From: a bacterium
GTDB taxonomy: Bacteria; Pseudomonadota; Gammaproteobacteria; Nevskiales; OUC007
NCBI GenBank assembly: GCA_018222345.1
Contig: JAAFAL010000005.1
Coordinates: 1-48,092, forward strand
DNA: 48,092 bases
Direction of reading: 5' to 3'
The notes under the pieces are model-generated. The model was not told where the DNA came from and did not search any database. It was given only the letters and a program-made list of their open reading frames with translations. The position numbers and the translations under genes are program-made. Below, piece after piece: positions 43,925 to 48,092 of this stretch (positions within the stretch are counted from its first letter, which is position 1; each line of letters begins with the position of its first letter).

Positions 43925-43951
43925 CGGCCATCCACACGGCAACTTGTGCCG

Positions 43952-46864
43952 TTACGCCAATTGCCGCTGCGCCAATTTGGCAAACAATCCATTCGCGGCC
44001 ATCAATTCGCTGTAGTTACCTGTTTCGACAATTATTCCGCGGTCCATGACGTGGATCACGTCGGCGGACTCAATGGTAGACAAGCGGTGTGCAATCACTA
44101 CGCGTGTCACCCGCAGTGACGCCAAAGCTTGGCTGACAACCTGCTGCGTGTGGTTGTCCAAAGCACTGGTTGCCTCATCGAAGAACAATATGCGCGGCTT
44201 ATGCACAATTGCACGGGCGATGAGCATGCGCTGGCGCTGCCCGCCGCTGAACGTGCTACCACCATCGTTCACATAGGTATTCATACCCATGGGCAATGCC
44301 TTGATGTCGTCCTCAAGCCCTGCCGCGCGAGCGGCTGCCCAAGCATCGTTGAGCGTCAAACTCGTGCCCTGCCCGACAATGTTGTGAAACACGTCGCCGG
44401 GCTGCACACGGTCGCGCTGCATCACCGTGCCAATCTGGTTGCGTACTGCCTCAACATCCAATTTGGACAGGCTTTGCCCGTCGTAATACAAGTCACCGCT
44501 GTCGGGCGCCTCCAACCCAAGCAGCAACCGCAACAATGTGGATTTTCCGGAGCCCGATCCACCGACGAGCGCCACCATCTGCCCGGGTTGCACCGAGAAG
44601 CTGACGTCGTCTAGCACCTTGGGGCCGTTCGCCCCGTAGGAAAAACTCAAATGCGACACGTCAATCGCGCCGCTTAACGCTCCGGGGTCGTCGCTGTTGT
44701 CGCCGACTTCGGGGATGGCTTCCAGAATGGGCCACGCACGTTCGAACAAGGGCACGGCTTGGGTGGCAGTGAGCAACGCCAAGCCCATACCGAGAAAACC
44801 GGTAAGAAATTGTGTAAACGCAGTAATAACTGCAACAAACTGGCCGGTCGTCAGGCTCTCGGCTGCTTCGGCTGGAACCACAACTGGCACCTCTACCAAT
44901 TGTTCAGTGATCAAGAACACACCCGCAAACATCACAATGCTGGCAAAGATCGGGTATGCCGCCTGAAAGACTTCAAAGTGGTTCTGAACAGCGCCGGCCT
45001 GATACGCCGTGCGCTTTTGCTGAGCGAACTGCTCAGCCCACACCGAAAATGCACGCCGTTCGGCGGCTGCAACACGCAACTTGGCGATGCCAGACAGCAG
45101 TTGCAGCAACAACCCTGACACACGCCCTTCCTGCGCAACCATCTGCCGGTTGAACTGCAGCATGACCCTGACCCGCCACGCCATGACCACGGACGCAATC
45201 AAGGCTAGCGCGAGGCCGATTAACGCTAGTTTGATCTCATAAACGAATAGCAGGCCTAGGTTTACCAGCGAAAAGATGCCCGCCATCATGGCGGCAAGCA
45301 CACCACCCGTGAGTGCCCGCCGCGCCATGGAAACACCTAGCGCGCGCATCGCAAGGTCGCCGGCCTGATAGTCACGGAAGAAGCGACTGGGCAAGCCCAG
45401 CAAACGGTCCATGATCCCGGCTTCGAGTCGCTGCTCGACGCGCGCCTCCATCTTGAGTAGTGCCAGGCCGCGTGTGAGTTCGAGCCCGGCCACGCCAACT
45501 GCGAACAACACGAGTAGCCCCGCAATCACCCAAAGTTGATCTCGATCGGCCAATGGAATGACATCATCCAGCAACATGCCGGTCAAAATTGGCAAGGCGA
45601 GCCCCAGCAAGCCGGCCGCCACGCCGCAGGCCATGATGAGCGCCGCATTGCCACGCAAACCCTCGCCGACCACTGCCCACAAAGCCTTTGCATCGAGTTG
45701 CCGCCTAGGCAAACTTCGTAGCAACGACACCGCCATTGGCTTGCAGGACAAGGCCAGCGTTTCAGTCACGTGCTGACTACGTTGGCTTGTCGGGTCCAAC
45801 AGGGTGTAACCGCCCCGGCTGGGGATTAGCGCCACGGGGCGGTCGTCGGCAGCGAGATACGCCAGCAGTGGGCCGTTGTCGGCCGTCCACCAACGGCCAC
45901 GCAGCGCCACTGGCCGGTGGCGCAAACGAGATGCTCGGCAGATAACGGCAACCGGGTCCTGCAATTGCCGCCCCGGCCTAGCTGCCGGCATCGGCGTAAT
46001 TGTTGCGCCCAATGCTTGTCCAACAAGTTGCAGCGCCGCCAGTGTCGGATTGTTTTGAGCAACCCCTTCGAAGATGGTGTCCGCTTGCTGGGTTGCCGAC
46101 ACGCCTGCCAGCGTTGATACAGCCTGATCAAGCCGACGCTGCTCATGCGCCTTAGACGCCATGAAGCGACGCTGGTCCTCGTGGGCCCTCAACGCTTCGT
46201 TGGCACGCAATTGCAACATCACATGCCGGTGAAAATACGCCAAGCTGTGCGTGAACTGATCGGATGACACCATCTCTCGGGTCGGCACACACGTGACGTT
46301 TGTCTCAGACGCTGTCGCGGTGACCCACAGGGGCTGCGGCAGGGGCACCGCCAAATTTGCAGGCGGTGATTGCTCGGCACCCGCAAACGCGATGTGGCCT
46401 TGCAACACGCTGACCCAACCCAGCTGTGTGTCGCAGACGCCGGATTCACCTTCGGGTAGCGATGACTCTTGGCCATGTGGCAGTGACGCGCTGTGCACCG
46501 GCGCGGCGCCGGCATCTAAAACCCCTGCACACTGGCTGAGCCATCCGTCGAGCCAAGGTGCGGCCACTTCGGGGGCGTTCAGAACAGCGTCGATCGGCAA
46601 CTCGAGCAACTTGGCCCGCCGCCCCAGCGCGAGGAGCTCGAAGCCAAACTCCCGGGCCATTGCTTGGACGGGCAACAGAACATCCCCTGCTTTTACACCG
46701 AACAAGAACCGACGCCCCGCCCCAGTGCGCAGATACAACTCGACGCGCCCGGATTCGACAAACCACAACTTGTCGTCAGCGTCCATCGCCAGCGCATTCG
46801 GGCCGTTCAGCTCGAGTGCGCTGCCCCGCGCTCTTAGACTTTCTGGCAACAAATCAGGCCGCAC
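43952..46864 (-). CDS. NHLM bacteriocin-system ABC exporter, subunit 2 (permease/ATPase)
   Basis: 970-residue ABC exporter of the NHLM type that lacks a C39 domain. The N-terminal 130 residues form a cyclic-nucleotide-binding-like fold (KLWFVESGRVELYLRTGAG). A linker domain (WWTADNGPLLAYLA), six-helix membrane domain and ATPase follow (Walker A Lys774, TFSGGQRQRM, FFDEATSALD, AHRLS). It works with the peptidase-containing subunit encoded just upstream. An ATG at 46888 gives eight more residues, but the GTG at 46864 has GGAG 7 nt upstream and overlaps the previous stop by 11 nt, so I prefer it. It is followed by the precursor gene, a typical exporter-cargo arrangement. Catalytic motifs are intact. 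Confidence 0.9.
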   Translation of the reverse strand: MRPDLLPESLRARGSALELNGPNALAMDADDKLWFVESGRVELYLRTGAGRRFLFGVKAGDVLLPVQAMAREFGFELLALGRRAKLLELPIDAVLNAPEVAAPWLDGWLSQCAGVLDAGAAPVHSASLPHGQESSLPEGESGVCDTQLGWVSVLQGHIAFAGAEQSPPANLAVPLPQPLWVTATASETNVTCVPTREMVSSDQFTHSLAYFHRHVMLQLRANEALRAHEDQRRFMASKAHEQRRLDQAVSTLAGVSATQQADTIFEGVAQNNPTLAALQLVGQALGATITPMPAARPGRQLQDPVAVICRASRLRHRPVALRGRWWTADNGPLLAYLAADDRPVALIPSRGGYTLLDPTSQRSQHVTETLALSCKPMAVSLLRSLPRRQLDAKALWAVVGEGLRGNAALIMACGVAAGLLGLALPILTGMLLDDVIPLADRDQLWVIAGLLVLFAVGVAGLELTRGLALLKMEARVEQRLEAGIMDRLLGLPSRFFRDYQAGDLAMRALGVSMARRALTGGVLAAMMAGIFSLVNLGLLFVYEIKLALIGLALALIASVVMAWRVRVMLQFNRQMVAQEGRVSGLLLQLLSGIAKLRVAAAERRAFSVWAEQFAQQKRTAYQAGAVQNHFEVFQAAYPIFASIVMFAGVFLITEQLVEVPVVVPAEAAESLTTGQFVAVITAFTQFLTGFLGMGLALLTATQAVPLFERAWPILEAIPEVGDNSDDPGALSGAIDVSHLSFSYGANGPKVLDDVSFSVQPGQMVALVGGSGSGKSTLLRLLLGLEAPDSGDLYYDGQSLSKLDVEAVRNQIGTVMQRDRVQPGDVFHNIVGQGTSLTLNDAWAAARAAGLEDDIKALPMGMNTYVNDGGSTFSGGQRQRMLIARAIVHKPRILFFDEATSALDNHTQQVVSQALASLRVTRVVIAHRLSTIESADVIHVMDRGIIVETGNYSELMAANGLFAKLAQRQLA

Positions 46865-48092
46865 CCAACAACTCCACGTAGTGCCCATCGGCGGACACTA
46901 AGTCGCGATGGCTGCCTCGCTCTGCAATCTCCCCGAATTTGAGAACGATAATCTCGTCGCAATCACGAATTGCCGACAGGCGGTGCGAAACAAGTAAAAC
47001 CGTGCACCCGCGCCGCCGCAGGTTCTCCATGACCTGCATCTCGCTGTGCGTATCCAGAGCACTGGTCGCTTCATCCAACACGAGAATGCTCGGGTCATTC
47101 GCCAACGCACGGGCGAGCTCAAGTCGTTGCAGCTGCCCGCCGCTGAAGTTGGTTCCGCCTTCACTGATCGGACTGTCGTACCCACCGGGGCGCGACATAA
47201 TTTCGTCGTGTATGCATGCGTCGCGGCACGCGCGCACGATGCTGGTTTCCGGAAGCGTTGGGTCCCAAAGGCACACATTGTCACGAACAGTGCCTTGATA
47301 AACCATGATCTCTTGGTCAACCAGCGCCAAGGACCGCGAAAGCATATCGCGTGCGATATTCGTTCGCGGTTGACCGTCAAACAAGATATCGCCAGACCAA
47401 GGCTGATGCAGATTGCAAACGAGTTTTGCGATGGTTGACTTACCACTGCCCGACCCGCCCACCAATGCCGTGCGGGAACCGGGCTCCAACGACAAATCAA
47501 GCTCTTTGATCAGCGGCCTGCCGAGGCTGTAGTAGCCAAAGCTAAGGCCGCGAACCTCGACTGCGCCAGAAAGCTTACTGCTTGGGGCCACTGTGGATGA
47601 CAGGACGTTACTTTCCTGCTCGTCGGTTAATGCCGCCTCATTCATGCCCAAGCCGCGTTGAGGCGTGTAGCGCATGACATCGTCGATGCGCGACAGGTCG
47701 GCCTCCGCAGTTTGCAACATTGAACCGACCTGCACGAACCGCGCAACCGGCGCCAAGAAATTTGCTAGCAGGTAGTAGAAGGCGATGACTGTTCCCATGG
47801 ACATGTTGCCGTCCATCACGCGCAAGCTGCCAACCACCAACACCGCAGTCACGTTGATACTTTCCGTGAGTTTCGGAAAGATGCCCAACACGCGGTCTGT
47901 CAACCCCAAGCGTTGTTCAGCATTGATGACTTTGCCAAAGTTGCCGATCCACTTTGTGTAGTAATCCGCTTCACCGCCTGAGGCCTTGAGGGTTTCGATA
48001 CTTTGCAAGCCACTCATCGTTGTGCCCACCAGCTTCCCGGTGTCTTGCTGTAGGCGTCGGCTGGCGTCAGCGCGCAGGGCATTGAACAAGCG
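46854..48092 (-). CDS. NHLM bacteriocin-system ABC exporter, subunit 1 (partial, runs off right edge)
   Basis: C-terminal 412 codons of an exporter subunit; the 5' part lies beyond the window. Visible are the end of the membrane domain (VIAFYYLLANFLAPVARFVQ) and a complete ATPase: Walker A GGSGSGKST, NFSGGQLQRLELARAL, Walker B LVLDEATSALD and H-loop SHRLS. In this family the missing N-terminus would carry the C39 leader peptidase and the gene would follow an HlyD adaptor, but neither can be confirmed here. Translation is coupled to subunit 2 by overlapping ends. The first ATPase of the plus-strand fusion protein is its paralogue. Confidence 0.88.
   Translation of the reverse strand, partial: RLFNALRADASRRLQQDTGKLVGTTMSGLQSIETLKASGGEADYYTKWIGNFGKVINAEQRLGLTDRVLGIFPKLTESINVTAVLVVGSLRVMDGNMSMGTVIAFYYLLANFLAPVARFVQVGSMLQTAEADLSRIDDVMRYTPQRGLGMNEAALTDEQESNVLSSTVAPSSKLSGAVEVRGLSFGYYSLGRPLIKELDLSLEPGSRTALVGGSGSGKSTIAKLVCNLHQPWSGDILFDGQPRTNIARDMLSRSLALVDQEIMVYQGTVRDNVCLWDPTLPETSIVRACRDACIHDEIMSRPGGYDSPISEGGTNFSGGQLQRLELARALANDPSILVLDEATSALDTHSEMQVMENLRRRGCTVLLVSHRLSAIRDCDEIIVLKFGEIAERGSHRDLVSADGHYVELLGAA

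Overview
The window reads as a chromosomal segment of a GC-rich gammaproteobacterium. The support is the fadB-fadA operon with residues at E. coli-like positions, rnr and rlmB close together, an RluE-type pseudouridine synthase, and a PhaF-like phasin with an alanine/lysine-rich tail. That placement is inferred from gene content. I cannot name a genus. A Nevskiales- or Salinisphaerales-like lineage would fit, but this is a guess.

Layout. 1-4.1 kb: RNA metabolism genes (rlmB, an OmpA-family lipoprotein, rnr) on the minus strand, diverging from a tRNA-Leu(CAG) with a clear promoter. 4.5-13.6 kb: a tightly overlapping five-gene operon of two transglutaminase-like proteins, two circularly permuted ATP-grasp proteins and alpha-E domains, a family set predicted from comparative genomics to make or modify a peptide. 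The second ATP-grasp copy has lost residues that the first keeps. 13.6-16.2 kb: a DUF2855 protein, rluE, a low-molecular-weight tyrosine phosphatase and a DUF2853 protein. 16.4-21.0 kb: fadBA (fatty acid beta-oxidation), divergent from the phasin gene. 21.1-22.0 kb: an ArsR-type regulator fused to a methyltransferase. 22.1-29.7 kb: an Mrp-type cation/proton antiporter operon in the order E-F-G-A(C-terminal part)-B-C-D, followed by two further ND4/ND5-like subunits. This is the order of the antiporter module in archaeal membrane-bound hydrogenases. A REP-like palindromic element sits between mrpB and mrpC. 29.7-34.9 kb: an outer-membrane beta-barrel candidate, a lipoprotein glycerophosphodiesterase, a nitrilase, an acetyl-CoA hydrolase/transferase and a VOC protein.

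35.0-48.1 kb is the most unusual part and appears less GC-rich by eye. On the plus strand lie a fatty acyl-AMP ligase/acyl carrier/condensation-domain protein (FAAL-ACP-C), a possible small coupled ORF, a single 1438-residue polypeptide that fuses both halves of an NHLM-type (C39 peptidase) peptide exporter, and a membrane-fusion (HlyD-like) protein cut down to its N-terminal anchor. Convergent on the minus strand lie a conventional two-gene NHLM exporter, running off the right end, and downstream of it a Nif11-type leader peptide precursor. A perfect 15-bp hairpin abuts the precursor's ribosome-binding site, and a fossil second precursor tail follows it. Together these suggest a locus joining a ribosomal peptide to fatty-acyl activation and peptidase-coupled export: a candidate lipidated RiPP or RiPP/NRPS-like hybrid. 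No classical RiPP maturase is visible inside the window. One may lie beyond position 48092.
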